A stretch of 64,000 bases of DNA from the NCBI GenBank assembly GCA_020627785.1, contig JAHDGF010000002.1, forward strand, positions 62,001-126,000, read 5' to 3'. Positions 1 to 11,300 of the stretch are shown here, one piece after another. The position numbers and the translations under genes are program-made. Within the stretch, counting starts at the first letter, position 1, and each line of letters opens with the position of its first letter. Under the pieces are notes generated by a model, which saw only the letters and a program-made list of their open reading frames with translations, searched no databases and was not told the origin of the DNA. This DNA is from Saprospiraceae bacterium (GTDB taxonomy: Bacteria > Bacteroidota > Bacteroidia > Chitinophagales > Saprospiraceae).

Positions 1-2156
1 TGAAACAAGGAGCTCAGATTGAATCCAATGGAGGATTGGTAAGATGGCAACCAACAATTAACTATCAACAAGAACAAGTTTATTATTGGAGAGTGAAATC
101 TGCTGACCCAGAGTTTAATCTTTCGTTTTGGAATAATAGTTCTTTCATATTTATGGAAGAATTCGAAAGCGGATGGAACCAAAGCCACGTATATCAATAT
201 CTAAAGGATGACTTAAACAATGTCACAATCGATTCTACCTCAGGTGAATTTGAATATGAGTTATCTAATTATGAGTTTAAAATAGTTAATCAAGAAAATT
301 CTTCGGGGGTTGAATCTATCTTCTCTTGGAACAATGAAAGAGTTGAAGGTAACAATGCAGTATTCTTAGCTGGCGGAGTTTATTGTGTCATTGCTGACCC
401 GATAAATCTTATTCCACAGGAATGTCCTGTACCTACTCAATATGGAGCAGATTCTCCGGCAAATTTAAGGGATCGGGGTGCATGGCCTTTTAAGACTGAT
501 ACACCAGACGAAAGAGCGGAATTAATAAATTTCTTGACCAATATTGTCCCGGATGATTACTACGTAATCATGTATACCATTCAACACAGCTGGTATGATT
601 ACTTCCCTCAAGATTGGGAAGATGAATTATTCCAAGTATTTGAAAACGAAGGAGCACTTAGAATAAGAGAATTGGCTGATGATCCAAGACCTTATGTTTT
701 TGCTTACCAAAAAGGTAAGGGCGCATTAAATGAAGATATGGCAGAAACTGCAAACGATGTAGTTACTTCATATACAAACATTGAAGGGAATTGGTTTGAA
801 GGAACAACATATTCTACGAAGATTGGACCTGCTGCACAATGGAATAAATTCTTATGGGACTTCGATGAATACAATGCATCTGAAGACTTATTTGATATAA
901 GACTTTATGGAATCGGGCAAGATAACAATGAGGACACCTTAGCGACATTTATTATTGATAAAGAATTTGACCTGAGTGGTGTAGATGCCCAAGAGTATCC
1001 ATACCTAAGGCTAGAAATATTTTCAAGAGATACAGTCACTAATTCAGCTTTAGATTTAGATTATTGGAGAATTGTGTACAAAGAATTACCAGAAGCGGTG
1101 TTAAATACCGCAGATGAATTTTCATTTAATTCTGATACACTTGAAATAGGTGAAACCTTGACTCTAGACTATCAAATAGATAATATCAGTGATACCAACA
1201 TGGATAGTATGCTGGTGAAATATTCACTGGTTGATTTTCAAAATCAGGAAACTTTAATAACAGAAAGAAAAGCTCCTGTTAACGCTAACAATCATATTAA
1301 AGATCATTTTGAATATAATACAGATGACCTGAATGGATTGTATGAATTAAGGGTTGAAATTAATCCTAATCAGGACCAACCAGAACAGTTTGATTTCAAT
1401 AATCTAGGGATTCTTAAATTCTTGGTGCGTGGTGATAAAATTAATCCATTACTTGACGTAACGTTTGATGGTATTAGAATACTCGATGGTGATGTTATTT
1501 CACCAACTCCATACATTAAGGTTACACTTTCGGATGAGAACTTAAATCAGCTTCTAGCAAATCCAGAAGATTTCCAGTTAACACTTGAAAATGCAAATGT
1601 ATCAGGATCAGAGATGGCTATAGATATTAATGGACCAGACGTAAACTTTATCCCTGGAACGGTAGATAATGGCAATGTTGCCTGTTTAGAGTATACACCG
1701 ACCCTTGAAGGAGGGGAATACATTCTTTATGTACAAGGCCAAGATGCTTCTGGTAATTTTTCAGGAGATCATTCATATTCTGTCAACTTTACTGTAGTTG
1801 AAGAAAATATGATTTCAAATGTTTTAAATTACCCGAATCCATTTTCAACATCTACACAGTTTGTATTTACGGTTACAGGAAATCAAATACCACAAGATTA
1901 TCATATCAAAATTATGACCTTGAGTGGTAAAGTAGTTAGAGAAATTACTCAGGCGGAATTAGGTCCAATAAGAATTGGTACAAACAGAACAGAATATAAA
2001 TGGGATGGTAGAGATGATTATGGATCAAAGCTCGCTAACGGAGTTTACATCTATAAAATGTATACTGACGTTTCTGACACCAATGAAATGTTTAACCTTG
2101 GCGATGTAGATCAATACTTCAAAGAAGGCTTTGGTAAGTTGGTAATTATGAGATAA
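1..2156 (+). CDS. PorU2-like type IX secretion sortase, C-terminal part (5' end outside window)
   Basis: The frame is open from the first base, so this is the last 718 or so residues of a longer protein; the TTG at 36 is only an internal codon. The C-terminal 110 residues resemble those of PorU2-type C25 peptidases of Saprospiria: a FlgD-like beta domain opening with NYPNPFSTSTQF and ending FGKLVIMR. Earlier, roughly residues 115-200 of the visible part look like an ILEI/FAM3-type domain (DTPDERAELINFL), followed by jelly-roll and Ig-like beta segments. The catalytic C25 domain would lie upstream and cannot be seen. PorU-family proteins remove or transfer the sorting domain of T9SS cargo at the cell surface. 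Assignment rests on recalled family resemblance; another large surface protein with the same tail is the alternative. Confidence 0.72.
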   Translation, partial: KQGAQIESNGGLVRWQPTINYQQEQVYYWRVKSADPEFNLSFWNNSSFIFMEEFESGWNQSHVYQYLKDDLNNVTIDSTSGEFEYELSNYEFKIVNQENSSGVESIFSWNNERVEGNNAVFLAGGVYCVIADPINLIPQECPVPTQYGADSPANLRDRGAWPFKTDTPDERAELINFLTNIVPDDYYVIMYTIQHSWYDYFPQDWEDELFQVFENEGALRIRELADDPRPYVFAYQKGKGALNEDMAETANDVVTSYTNIEGNWFEGTTYSTKIGPAAQWNKFLWDFDEYNASEDLFDIRLYGIGQDNNEDTLATFIIDKEFDLSGVDAQEYPYLRLEIFSRDTVTNSALDLDYWRIVYKELPEAVLNTADEFSFNSDTLEIGETLTLDYQIDNISDTNMDSMLVKYSLVDFQNQETLITERKAPVNANNHIKDHFEYNTDDLNGLYELRVEINPNQDQPEQFDFNNLGILKFLVRGDKINPLLDVTFDGIRILDGDVISPTPYIKVTLSDENLNQLLANPEDFQLTLENANVSGSEMAIDINGPDVNFIPGTVDNGNVACLEYTPTLEGGEYILYVQGQDASGNFSGDHSYSVNFTVVEENMISNVLNYPNPFSTSTQFVFTVTGNQIPQDYHIKIMTLSGKVVREITQAELGPIRIGTNRTEYKWDGRDDYGSKLANGVYIYKMYTDVSDTNEMFNLGDVDQYFKEGFGKLVIMR

Positions 2157-2188
2157 ATAGACTTAAATAAACGTTAAAAAATTTACAG

Positions 2189-2222
2189 AAGATGGCATCC
2201 GGAGGGGTGCCATCTTTTTTTT
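2189..2222 (+). terminator. Rho-independent terminator after the PorU2-like gene
   Basis: The arms AAGATGGCA and TGCCATCTT pair perfectly around a 10-nt loop and are followed by a run of eight T. It lies about 30 nt after the stop codon. Confidence 0.88.
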
Positions 2223-2385
2223 GATTTTTAAAGGAATGTTACGCCACCACAAAGGTTGGTTTACCAAGAAATTTGACCTAATTTTACAAAAGCTTAGAAT
2301 ATTCTTTCCACCCAGAACAGATTATTAGATACCTCTAGGTATTATTTACATTGATTTGACGTTTCATAAGCAATAAGTAAACTAT

Positions 2386-3552
2386 ATGAAAATACTATAC
2401 TATCTCGCCATATTCCTTTTACCAGTATCTGCGACAGCCCAAGGAATTGAATTCTTTGAGGGAAGCTTAGAGGAGGCGATGGAAAAAGCAGCAAGTGAAG
2501 AAAAATTAATCTTTGTTGATTGTTATACGACTTGGTGCGGACCATGTAAGATGATGTCCAACAATATATTCCCACTTAAGAACGTCGGTGATTTTTATAA
2601 CAAAAATTACGTAGCGTTGAAATTGAACATGGAAAAAGAGAAAGGGATGAAGTTTGGATCTAAGTATCCGGTTTCAGCCTACCCTACTTTATTCTACCTA
2701 AATGAAAAAGGTGAAATCATCCAAAAGGTTGTTGGAGCAAAAAGAGAACAAGAGTTTCTTGCCATCGGTAAGGAGATGATAAAGAAGAACGACCGTTCAG
2801 ATGATTTTGCTCAGAGATTTGAAGATGGAGAAAGAGACTATGATTTCGTTTTAAAGTATATCAAGGAATTAAATAAGGTAGGAAAACCTAGTATAGGAAT
2901 TGCTAACACTTATTTAAAAGAAAACCCTTCCATCAGTGAATCACAAAAAGCTGGTTTTTTAATGGAAGCAGCTACTGAAGCAGACTCTAAACTATTTGAT
3001 CAATTTATTTCCTTAAAAAAAGAAGTTGTCAACATTAGTTCTGAGCAAGTATTTAATGATAAAGTATTAGCAGCTTGTAATAAAACAGTTGATAAAGCCA
3101 TCAAACACGAATATGAAGAATTGATACTCGAAACAACTGAAAAGCTAAAAACGGTTATCCCAAATAAGGTTGCAGTCTTTGAATATCAATCTTTAATGAA
3201 GTATGCTAAGACCTTCAAGAGCTATGAAGAATGGTCAAAGCATGCAAAAAAATATTTTAAAAAGTCAGGCAAGAATTATGAAACCTATAGTACATTGATT
3301 GCGGACGTACAAGGTTATTATAGAAGTAATGATGAGGCTAAAAAGAACTTATTGAAATGGTATGAGGCATTGATTAAATGCGAAGAGTGTGGTACTCAAG
3401 AATATTTAAACTATGCACAAGTTTTAATGGATGGTGGGGACAAAAAGAAAGCTCTTGAAGTTGCTCAAACGCTTCTGAAGAAAACGCAAGATGAAGGAAA
3501 GTCAACAACTAAGATTGAACATTATATAAAGTACATTGAAAGTAACTCCTAG
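2386..3552 (+). CDS. Secreted thioredoxin-fold protein
   Basis: A signal peptide (residues 1-19, ending ATAQ) precedes a thioredoxin-like domain with the redox motif WCGPCK at residues 50-55 and the cis-proline segment SAYPTLFYL near 103. The remaining 230 residues are lysine-rich, helical and TPR-like. Such proteins act as periplasmic or surface disulfide oxidoreductases; the client is unknown. The next gene, 2 nt downstream, has the same architecture, so the two form a tandem pair and probably one transcript. The gene follows a strong terminator and should have its own promoter, which I could not pin down. The domain call is secure; the physiological role is not. Confidence 0.85.
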   Translation: MKILYYLAIFLLPVSATAQGIEFFEGSLEEAMEKAASEEKLIFVDCYTTWCGPCKMMSNNIFPLKNVGDFYNKNYVALKLNMEKEKGMKFGSKYPVSAYPTLFYLNEKGEIIQKVVGAKREQEFLAIGKEMIKKNDRSDDFAQRFEDGERDYDFVLKYIKELNKVGKPSIGIANTYLKENPSISESQKAGFLMEAATEADSKLFDQFISLKKEVVNISSEQVFNDKVLAACNKTVDKAIKHEYEELILETTEKLKTVIPNKVAVFEYQSLMKYAKTFKSYEEWSKHAKKYFKKSGKNYETYSTLIADVQGYYRSNDEAKKNLLKWYEALIKCEECGTQEYLNYAQVLMDGGDKKKALEVAQTLLKKTQDEGKSTTKIEHYIKYIESNS

Positions 3553-3554
3553 TT

Positions 3555-4793
3555 TTGAATTTTAATTCCTCCCTACTTATTCTTGTCTTTTGTGCGCTTT
3601 CGCAAATTAATTATGGACAGTATAAAATCAATTTTGCTGACATAACAATAGAGCAAGCGACCCAAAGAGCCAATATTGAAAACAAACCAATATTTGTAGA
3701 CACATATGCTAAATGGTGTAAACCATGCAAAAAAATGGACATCGTTTTTCAAGATCAAAAATTGGCTAAGTTTATAAATAAGAACTTTATCTCTGTAAAG
3801 ATTGACATGGATAAAGATTATGGAAAAATTGTCTCGTCAAAATATCAAATTGCTTTCCTACCTACCTTACTGGTCCTTGACCAAAACGGTAATACTAAAT
3901 ATAAAATTGATCGCCTAGCTACAGCCAATGAACTTCTTTCAATAGCTGAGCTTACCGTTAATGGTTTTATTGTATCAAAACAAGAGGAAGAAATTCCTAA
4001 AGAAATTTTTAATCAAACCAGTCAAAGTGCTAAGAGTGCGGACAGTGACGAAAAAATACTTTATGTCTTAAGCCCAGATGCAGAAAATTTACCGCCTGAA
4101 ATTTTATTCCAAGAAGCATATTTTCGAATGGAGTTAATGGATGGTAGTCATAGAGCAACCGCTGAAAAATATATTCAAACACAAGACGATTGGTTTGAAG
4201 AAAAGAACATCAAATTCATTTTTGATTTCTTGTATGATACGAATACAAAAACATTTGATTTCTTTATTGAAAATAAATCTCTATTTGACCAGATCGTAGG
4301 AAAAGAGAATGCTGATTATAGCTTACAAATTTTAATCAATAATAGACTCTTTAATGGTATTCCAAGACCAGATTTAGAGGAAGCTAGTTACCTATATTCC
4401 CTAACAGATCCCATAGATTACGAACACAAAGCATATCAATATTATCTTTCTAGGTCCTATGAGGAAGGGAATGAAGAATTTCTTTCCACTGCGAGAACAT
4501 ATTTAGAACAAAAAGATAAATATAACCAGGACATAGTTCTAAACTTTTGCAATGCGTGTTTGGATAGTAATAAAGCAAAGGCAGATTTAGCGCTTTGTAG
4601 TCAAAGTATCGAAGAAATCGATGATCCGGAAAAAAATTATAACTACTATGCAACAATAGCCCAGCTTAATTATATACTTATAGAAAAGGATGATGCATTA
4701 AAAGCTGCTAACCTAGCTATTGAATTGGCTAAAAAGGAAAACACTGATTTCTCTAATATGAGCCAACTTCTCGTGAAAATTAAGATGCTGTAG
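3555..4793 (+). CDS. Secreted thioredoxin-fold protein, tandem paralogue
   Basis: The best start is the TTG at 3555, 2 nt after the previous stop: it gives a signal peptide of about 22 residues (ending NYGQ) that later starts would destroy. The thioredoxin domain carries WCKPCK at residues 54-59 and the cis-proline stretch AFLPTLLVL. The central proline of WCGPC is kept but the glycine is lysine, which may change redox potential. The C-terminal 250 residues are helical and TPR-like. It is probably co-transcribed with the preceding paralogue. The start contains one copy of the dispersed CGCTTTCGCAAAT motif at 3595-3607. Confidence 0.83.
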   Translation: MNFNSSLLILVFCALSQINYGQYKINFADITIEQATQRANIENKPIFVDTYAKWCKPCKKMDIVFQDQKLAKFINKNFISVKIDMDKDYGKIVSSKYQIAFLPTLLVLDQNGNTKYKIDRLATANELLSIAELTVNGFIVSKQEEEIPKEIFNQTSQSAKSADSDEKILYVLSPDAENLPPEILFQEAYFRMELMDGSHRATAEKYIQTQDDWFEEKNIKFIFDFLYDTNTKTFDFFIENKSLFDQIVGKENADYSLQILINNRLFNGIPRPDLEEASYLYSLTDPIDYEHKAYQYYLSRSYEEGNEEFLSTARTYLEQKDKYNQDIVLNFCNACLDSNKAKADLALCSQSIEEIDDPEKNYNYYATIAQLNYILIEKDDALKAANLAIELAKKENTDFSNMSQLLVKIKML

Positions 4794-4874
4794 TCATTTT
4801 TTAACAAATGGCTTAGTTATCAAGAAAATAAACATTACATTTTTTTGTAATATTGTGTTTTAATCGGGTACATT

Positions 4875-7595
4875 ATGAAAAAACTTATACTCTCTTTTTT
4901 TGTCGCAGTTTCTTTCCTTTCAATCGACTCAATTTCAGCTCAAGATCATTCTATTGCAAGGGAATGGAATGAAGTAACTTTAGAAGCCATCAGAACAGAC
5001 CGAGCAAGGCCTACTGTTCATGCTAGAAATCTATGGCACTTATCGATTTTAATGTACGACTTATGGGCTATTTATGACGATGTAGCGGAGCCTTACTTTT
5101 TAGGAAAAGAAGTTTATGGTTATTCTTGCCCTTTCGAAGGGGTGCCAGAGCCTGTGGATATTGAGGAAGCTAGAAGAGAAGCAATAAGCCATGCTGCTTA
5201 TAGATTTTTATTCAGGAGATACAGATTCTCTCCAGGTTATTTTACACTACTACAAACCTTAATTTCCAAAATGGAGGAATTAGGTTACGATATAAGTAAT
5301 ACAAGTTTAGATTATCAAAGTGGCGATCCGGCTGCCCTAGGTAATTATATTGCTTCCGAAATGCTCAATTACGCCCCAGAAGATGGGTCTAATGAGAATA
5401 TTAATTACGCAAATCTATTCTATGATCCAATTAATGATGATTTATTCCCTGAGGATCCAGGAAATAATACCATTAGTGATCTAAATAGATGGCAGCCCTT
5501 AACCTTAAGTACTTTCATTGATCAGTCAGGAAATCCTGTGGGAAATACTCCTCCGTTTTTAAGTCCAGAATGGGGTCAGGTAAATCCATTTGCGCTTTCA
5601 ATGGATGATGCTAATGTTTATAATAGAGATAACTTTGAATATATCGTATATCATGATCCAGGGCCACCGCCACTTATTGATTCTTTATTAGAAAGTGAAG
5701 AATACAAATGGGGTTTTTCAATGGTAGCCACATGGTCTGCGCACCTAGATACAGACAATGGGCAAGAAATAGATATATCACCTGCAGCTTTGGGTAATTT
5801 AAATGAGTTCCCTGATGAGTTTAGTGAATACCCAGATTACTATGACTATATAGAAGGAGGAATGCGACAATCTAACGGTCATGAACTAAATCCAAAAACG
5901 GGTTTACCTTATGAACCAAATGTTGTCAATTTAGGTGATTATACAAGAGTTTTAGCTGAATTTTGGGCGGATGGTCCAGAATCAGAAACGCCTCCTGGAC
6001 ATTGGTTTACAATTCTCAATTATGTCACAGATCATCCAGAATTCAAAAGAAGTTATAGAGGTCTTGTAGATGTTGAAACAAGCTTAGAGTATGATGTAAA
6101 AGCATATTTTATGCTTGGTGGAGGAATGCATGATTGTGCTGTTACTGCTTGGGGTATGAAAGGATATTACGACTACATAAGACCTGTATCTGCGATTAGA
6201 GCAATGTCAGACAATGGCCAATGTTCTGACCCTAATTTGCCAAATTATTCCAATTTAGGATTTCCTTTAGTACCTGGTAGAATAGAATTAGTTGAAGAAG
6301 GAGATCCATTGGCGGGTCCACTTGATGTAAATGTTGGTAAGGTAAAATTATATTCTTGGAGAGGACCAGACTTTATTGATGATCCTGAAACTGATCAAGC
6401 TGGAGTAGGATGGATACTTGCTGAAAATTGGTGGCCATATCAAAGACCTACTTTCGTGACGCCAAATTTTGCTGGTTACATCTCTGGTCATTCTACTTTT
6501 TCTAGAGCCGCAGCAGAAATTCTTACTTCTATAACCGGTGATGAATTTTTCCCAGGTGGAATGGGTGAATTCATTGCACCACAGAATGAATTTTTAGTTT
6601 TTGAAGAAGGTCCTACAGAAGATGTTGTTCTTCAATGGGCAACATATAGAGATGCTTCAGACCAAACAAGTCTATCTAGAATTTGGGGTGGAATCCACCC
6701 ACCAGCCGATGATATACCTGGTAGAAAAATTGGTATCAAAATCGCGGCTGATGTTTTAGAATTAGCTGAATCTTACTTTTTCAAAGATGAAGACAATGAC
6801 GGTTATTACAATTACATTGATTGCGATGATAATAACGCACAAATGAATCCTGGATTTGCTGAAATCTGTGATGGTTTAGATAATGATTGTGATGGTGTTG
6901 TCAATAATGGTGTTGCCTTAAATACCTACTATTTAGATAGTGATTTTGATGGTTTCGGAGAAATCAATGTTCCTGTCGATACTTGCATACTTACACCTCC
7001 TCCTGGTTTTGTGGATAATGCAGATGATTGTGATGATTTAAATTTAGATATATTTCCTGGTCAGGTCGAACTCTGCGATGCCATTGATAATGATTGTGAT
7101 GGAGCCTTAAATAATGGCCTGCAGAGATATGAATATTACTTGGATTTTGATGGTGACGGCTATGGTGATGAAAACACTGTATTAGATACATGTATTAATG
7201 TTCCTCCAATGGGCTTTGTCGTTGATAAGACTGATTGTAATGATGATAATGCGAGCATCTATCCGACAGCCATTGATATTCCTGATAATGGGATTGATGA
7301 AGACTGCAGTGGATTTGATTTATATGAAAATACAGACTTCTTGTCTAATGTTGCTTTTTCTTCAACCAGTTTCAATAACGGACATCAGCTAGAAATTAGA
7401 TACAACTACAATGGTAATATCCAATGTGCTTTATTCAATACTACAGGAAAGCTGATAGACCAAAAGTTACAAGTTTTTGAAAATAACTTTTTGATGTATA
7501 ATCTACCTCAAGGGTTGCCTGCTGGAATTTATCTTTTGAGGTTTTTCTCAGAGGATGAAGAAATAGATGAAATAACTAAAATTTCAGTTTTTTAA
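4875..7595 (+). CDS. Secreted vanadium haloperoxidase/PAP2-type protein with MopE-like metal-binding repeats and T9SS sorting domain
   Basis: A signal peptide (1-22, ending SISAQ) leads a large helical domain of the vanadium-dependent haloperoxidase/PAP2 superfamily. All signature residues are visible: K429 and R436 (K-x6-RP), S537-G538-H539, and R602 with H608 in SRIWGGIH followed by D612. The long spacing between the first two blocks fits haloperoxidases better than lipid phosphatases. From about residue 637 to 800 come three calcium/copper-type repeats (DNDGYYNYIDCDD, then CDGLDNDCDG) of the MopE metal-binding motif family, and a type A sorting domain ends in ISVF. The protein is therefore predicted to be exported and displayed through T9SS. 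Whether it oxidises halides or cleaves phosphate esters cannot be told from sequence. It ends exactly where the convergent LytTR gene ends. Confidence 0.86.
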   Translation: MKKLILSFFVAVSFLSIDSISAQDHSIAREWNEVTLEAIRTDRARPTVHARNLWHLSILMYDLWAIYDDVAEPYFLGKEVYGYSCPFEGVPEPVDIEEARREAISHAAYRFLFRRYRFSPGYFTLLQTLISKMEELGYDISNTSLDYQSGDPAALGNYIASEMLNYAPEDGSNENINYANLFYDPINDDLFPEDPGNNTISDLNRWQPLTLSTFIDQSGNPVGNTPPFLSPEWGQVNPFALSMDDANVYNRDNFEYIVYHDPGPPPLIDSLLESEEYKWGFSMVATWSAHLDTDNGQEIDISPAALGNLNEFPDEFSEYPDYYDYIEGGMRQSNGHELNPKTGLPYEPNVVNLGDYTRVLAEFWADGPESETPPGHWFTILNYVTDHPEFKRSYRGLVDVETSLEYDVKAYFMLGGGMHDCAVTAWGMKGYYDYIRPVSAIRAMSDNGQCSDPNLPNYSNLGFPLVPGRIELVEEGDPLAGPLDVNVGKVKLYSWRGPDFIDDPETDQAGVGWILAENWWPYQRPTFVTPNFAGYISGHSTFSRAAAEILTSITGDEFFPGGMGEFIAPQNEFLVFEEGPTEDVVLQWATYRDASDQTSLSRIWGGIHPPADDIPGRKIGIKIAADVLELAESYFFKDEDNDGYYNYIDCDDNNAQMNPGFAEICDGLDNDCDGVVNNGVALNTYYLDSDFDGFGEINVPVDTCILTPPPGFVDNADDCDDLNLDIFPGQVELCDAIDNDCDGALNNGLQRYEYYLDFDGDGYGDENTVLDTCINVPPMGFVVDKTDCNDDNASIYPTAIDIPDNGIDEDCSGFDLYENTDFLSNVAFSSTSFNNGHQLEIRYNYNGNIQCALFNTTGKLIDQKLQVFENNFLMYNLPQGLPAGIYLLRFFSEDEEIDEITKISVF

Positions 7596-8294
7596 TTATC
7601 CGAGCATTTTAGTTTTGAAGCTCTTTTTATAGTTTCTACCTATTGGTATTTTATCACCATTCAAGTAGACTGCATTGTCTGAAAAGTCAATTGATTCTAT
7701 GTACTCTGAATTGATAAGGTAACTTCTGTGAACTCTAATAAATTTTTCTTCTGGGACGGCCTCTGTAAATGATTTTATTGAGTTCCTTATTGCTACACGT
7801 TTTTGCTCCATGAAAATACTGCAATAATTTCCTTCCGCCTTTATGTAAACAATGTCATCGAATAAGATTTTTTTATGTTCTTTATTTTCTTTGACGAAAA
7901 TTCCTTGCTGACTTTCATCATCTTGTAAAGAATCTGTTTCTGCCTTTATATGATCAATAGCACCTAGTAGAGTCAGCTTATCAAATGGTTTTATCAGATA
8001 GGCACATGGATTGAAATTCTTTATGTTATTGTAAAGATTTTTATCATTTAATGCAGTAGTGACTATAAATGGAATTTTTCTTCTTTTAATTTCATCCAAA
8101 AGCTGAGTGCCAAGTTCATCTTCGCCTAACCTGAGGTCTAAAATTATTAGATATGGATTTGATTCGATTTTGGCTGTAGCTTCACGAATATTTTTGGCTG
8201 AAATGAAACTATAGTTTCCTTCCTCCACAAGCATCATCTCCAATTCCACTATGAAAGATGAGTCATCTTCAATTATCAAGATTATCTTATTCAT
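7596..8294 (-). CDS. LytTR-family response regulator
   Basis: The N-terminal receiver has the acidic pair ED at 9-10, the phospho-acceptor D53 in LIILDLRLG, and the conserved K near 103 (LIKPF). The C-terminal 100 residues form a LytTR DNA-binding domain (VYIKAEGNYCSIFM, then FIRVHRSYLIN). It is a transcription factor activated by phosphorylation. It lies head to head with the propeller histidine kinase starting at 8372, with 77 bp between the start codons, so that kinase is its likely partner. A paralogue sits at 21795-22502 beside another kinase. Confidence 0.92.
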   Translation of the reverse strand: MNKIILIIEDDSSFIVELEMMLVEEGNYSFISAKNIREATAKIESNPYLIILDLRLGEDELGTQLLDEIKRRKIPFIVTTALNDKNLYNNIKNFNPCAYLIKPFDKLTLLGAIDHIKAETDSLQDDESQQGIFVKENKEHKKILFDDIVYIKAEGNYCSIFMEQKRVAIRNSIKSFTEAVPEEKFIRVHRSYLINSEYIESIDFSDNAVYLNGDKIPIGRNYKKSFKTKMLG

Positions 8295-8371
8295 ACTAAT
8301 GCGGAAGTGTCGAATGCAATTTTATAAATTGTGTTAACAAAAGTCTTATTATGCTTAAATTAAGTGATTAA

Positions 8372-11300
8372 GTGTCATTTATTAGTCGTAAATCACAAAT
8401 AAATCATCGTTTGAAAGTCCATTTATCTATTATTATTTGTTCAATTCTTTTTTCATTTATTTCAAAACTGCATTCACAATTTGTATTTGATAAAGTGGAA
8501 GATTCTGAATATGAATTAATAATAGAGAGGTTTCATTTTGAGGATGGGTTAAAGTCGATTAGAATTTTTGATATTTATTCTGACCAAAATGATCTAATTT
8601 GGATTGTTACAGAATCGAGTTTATACACTTTTAATGGTTTTAGTTTTGAACAAATAATCAATTTTGGAAAACTCAGATCTCATCCAACAAAAATATTCAA
8701 AGACAACAATCAAAATTTGTGGTTAATAGAACCTCTCACTCTAACTACAAACAAATTTGAATCCACCATAGCTAAAGAAGTCCAAATTTTAAATGGATCA
8801 ACCTATGAAACAATAAATGTCAAAGACTATATAGGGAAATCACTCGCAGAATCTTTCAACTTTTATCAATCTAATGAAGGTATCATTTATTTTAATTTGC
8901 CTTCAAATCCAACCAATTATTATTCTTTTGATACAGAATTAGATAAAGAACCTTTCATGGCTGAACCTAATCAACTTAATTTTATAGAGGTTGACAATTT
9001 CATTTCATATCGCGATTGCGAGAGCATATATATAAAAAGCGACACATTTAATATAGATACTTCCTTTAAATTAAATGGTCCCTTTCTAAATTTTAGAATT
9101 CAAAATGAGGTTTTTTCTTATGCTGAAAAACAGGATTATGACATTCTTATACAATCCTTTTATAAAAATAATTTAGAAACCCTAAAAACTTTTCACCATG
9201 CCTACGATGTAGACTTTAGTGGTAACATCTTTGCATTTCAACATAGAAGTTTTGAATCATCCGACCCTCAACTTTTTCAATGGCTCTCTGAGGGTTTGAA
9301 TAAAATAAATTCATTTGTCTATCAAAGTATTTTGATTGATGCTCAAGGAAATATGTGGGTTGGTTCACATCTAGGCCTTATGAAGATTTCTAAAAGAGAA
9401 GTATTGTTTAAAAATATTTCTGGTAACGGGTTAGCATCGACAAGAAATTTACTTCGATTAAATAAAGATACAATTGTAGTATGTGCTTATGATGGAATAT
9501 TCGTTTATGATCTCAATCAAAAAGTATTAGAGAAAAAATCTAATGAGGTTCTACTTTCTATTTCTAAAATTGATAATAAGTTGATTGTTTTTGATAAACT
9601 AGGAAAGAACAAAATTCTGAAATATCCATCGTTTTCTCTTGAAAACTCATTAGACATGAATAATGCTGTTGAAACTCAAATCATCGGTTCAGGAGATATA
9701 AATGAAAACGAACTTTTACTTTTAACCGAGAAAAATCTCATAAAATACAACTGCGTCACTAAAGAAGTTACAAACATTAAGGGCCCAAAAAACTTCATCA
9801 AATACCATTCATTAATTGAACATCAAAATGAACTTTATATATGTTCATCCATTGGTGTTTCTAAATTTTTAAAATCCAGCAACTCTCTCCAATCGGTATT
9901 AAGTGGATATGAAATAAATTATGTCCATTTTGATTATCAAAATCCTGACATTGTATGGCTCGCTAGTACCTTAGGACTTTTAAAGTTTAATAAAAAAACA
10001 AAGCAGATAAAAATAATTGGCAATGAAGACGGTCTTAGCAATACAAGTATAACTTCAATAAAAGAAGATCAATATGGTGCGCTATGGATTCCTACTTTTA
10101 CAGGTCTCAATAGGTATGATAAAGTCAGTGAAAAACTCAATCATTATTATACACAAGATGGAATAATTAACAATGAGTTCAACCACTACTCTGATCTTAC
10201 AATAGACAAACAAACTTTTCTCTTTGGTGGAACAAATGGAATTACAATCATTAAGCCTGAGAAATTTTTAAAACAAAATGTAAATTCCTCGTTTTCAGAG
10301 GTTTCTATTTTGTCAGGAACAAAAATCAAAAATAACAGTTCAGCCACAAAATTGGATGTTGAAAAAATAGAAATTAATAATGAAATAAACTTTTATGAAA
10401 ATGACATTGAGTTAAGACTTACTCTACATCATCCATTTTATAATAATCTAAGGTCAAAAGAATTACTCTACAAAATTAGTGACTCTAGTGGCGAAAAATA
10501 TTTGAACAACTGGACAACGCTCAAATCGAATATCTTAAACATCAGCAGAAGACCATATGGAAATTACCAACTAGAAATAAAAGCAATAAGCAGAGGAGGG
10601 GACCAACTTTCTACAATAAAAAAATACGACCTAATTTATTTAAGACCATTTTATAAAAAATCTTCTTTTTTATCAATTCTATTCTTAGGCTTATTTCTTT
10701 TGTTATTATACTTATTAAATCTCCGAGATCGCACCCTTGCAAAAAAGACCACGAGATTAGAAGAAGAAATACAAAATAGAACTAAGCTAATAAAAGATCA
10801 AAACTTGAAATTGGACAAAATGAATAAGACCAAGGACAAGTTGTTTGCAATTCTTGCACATGATTTAAAGTCACCGTTAATAACACTTCAAAATTTAGCA
10901 GGAAAAATCAAATACTTAATTGAAACAAATCAAATAGAAAGGATTAGTGACATTGGACATTCAATAGATGAGAAGCTATCTAGACTTTCTGCATTTTTAG
11001 ACAATCTCCTCAACTGGTCATTGCAGCAAAGAAACCACCTTAGTTACAAGCCAGCGGCAGTTAATATTTCAAAGCTAATGGAAGAAATTATCCAACTTTA
11101 TGAGGAGCATATAAGAGCCAAAAAATTGCAAATTCAATCTAAAATAGATTCTTCACATTTTTACTTCGCCGATAAAAACTCAGTCCACGCCGTCGTAAGA
11201 AATGTCTTTAACAATGCATTAAAGTATTCCTATAATGGAGCTGAGATTAAAATAGAATCAATTATTCAACCTGATGAATATATATTAAGGATTATTGATC

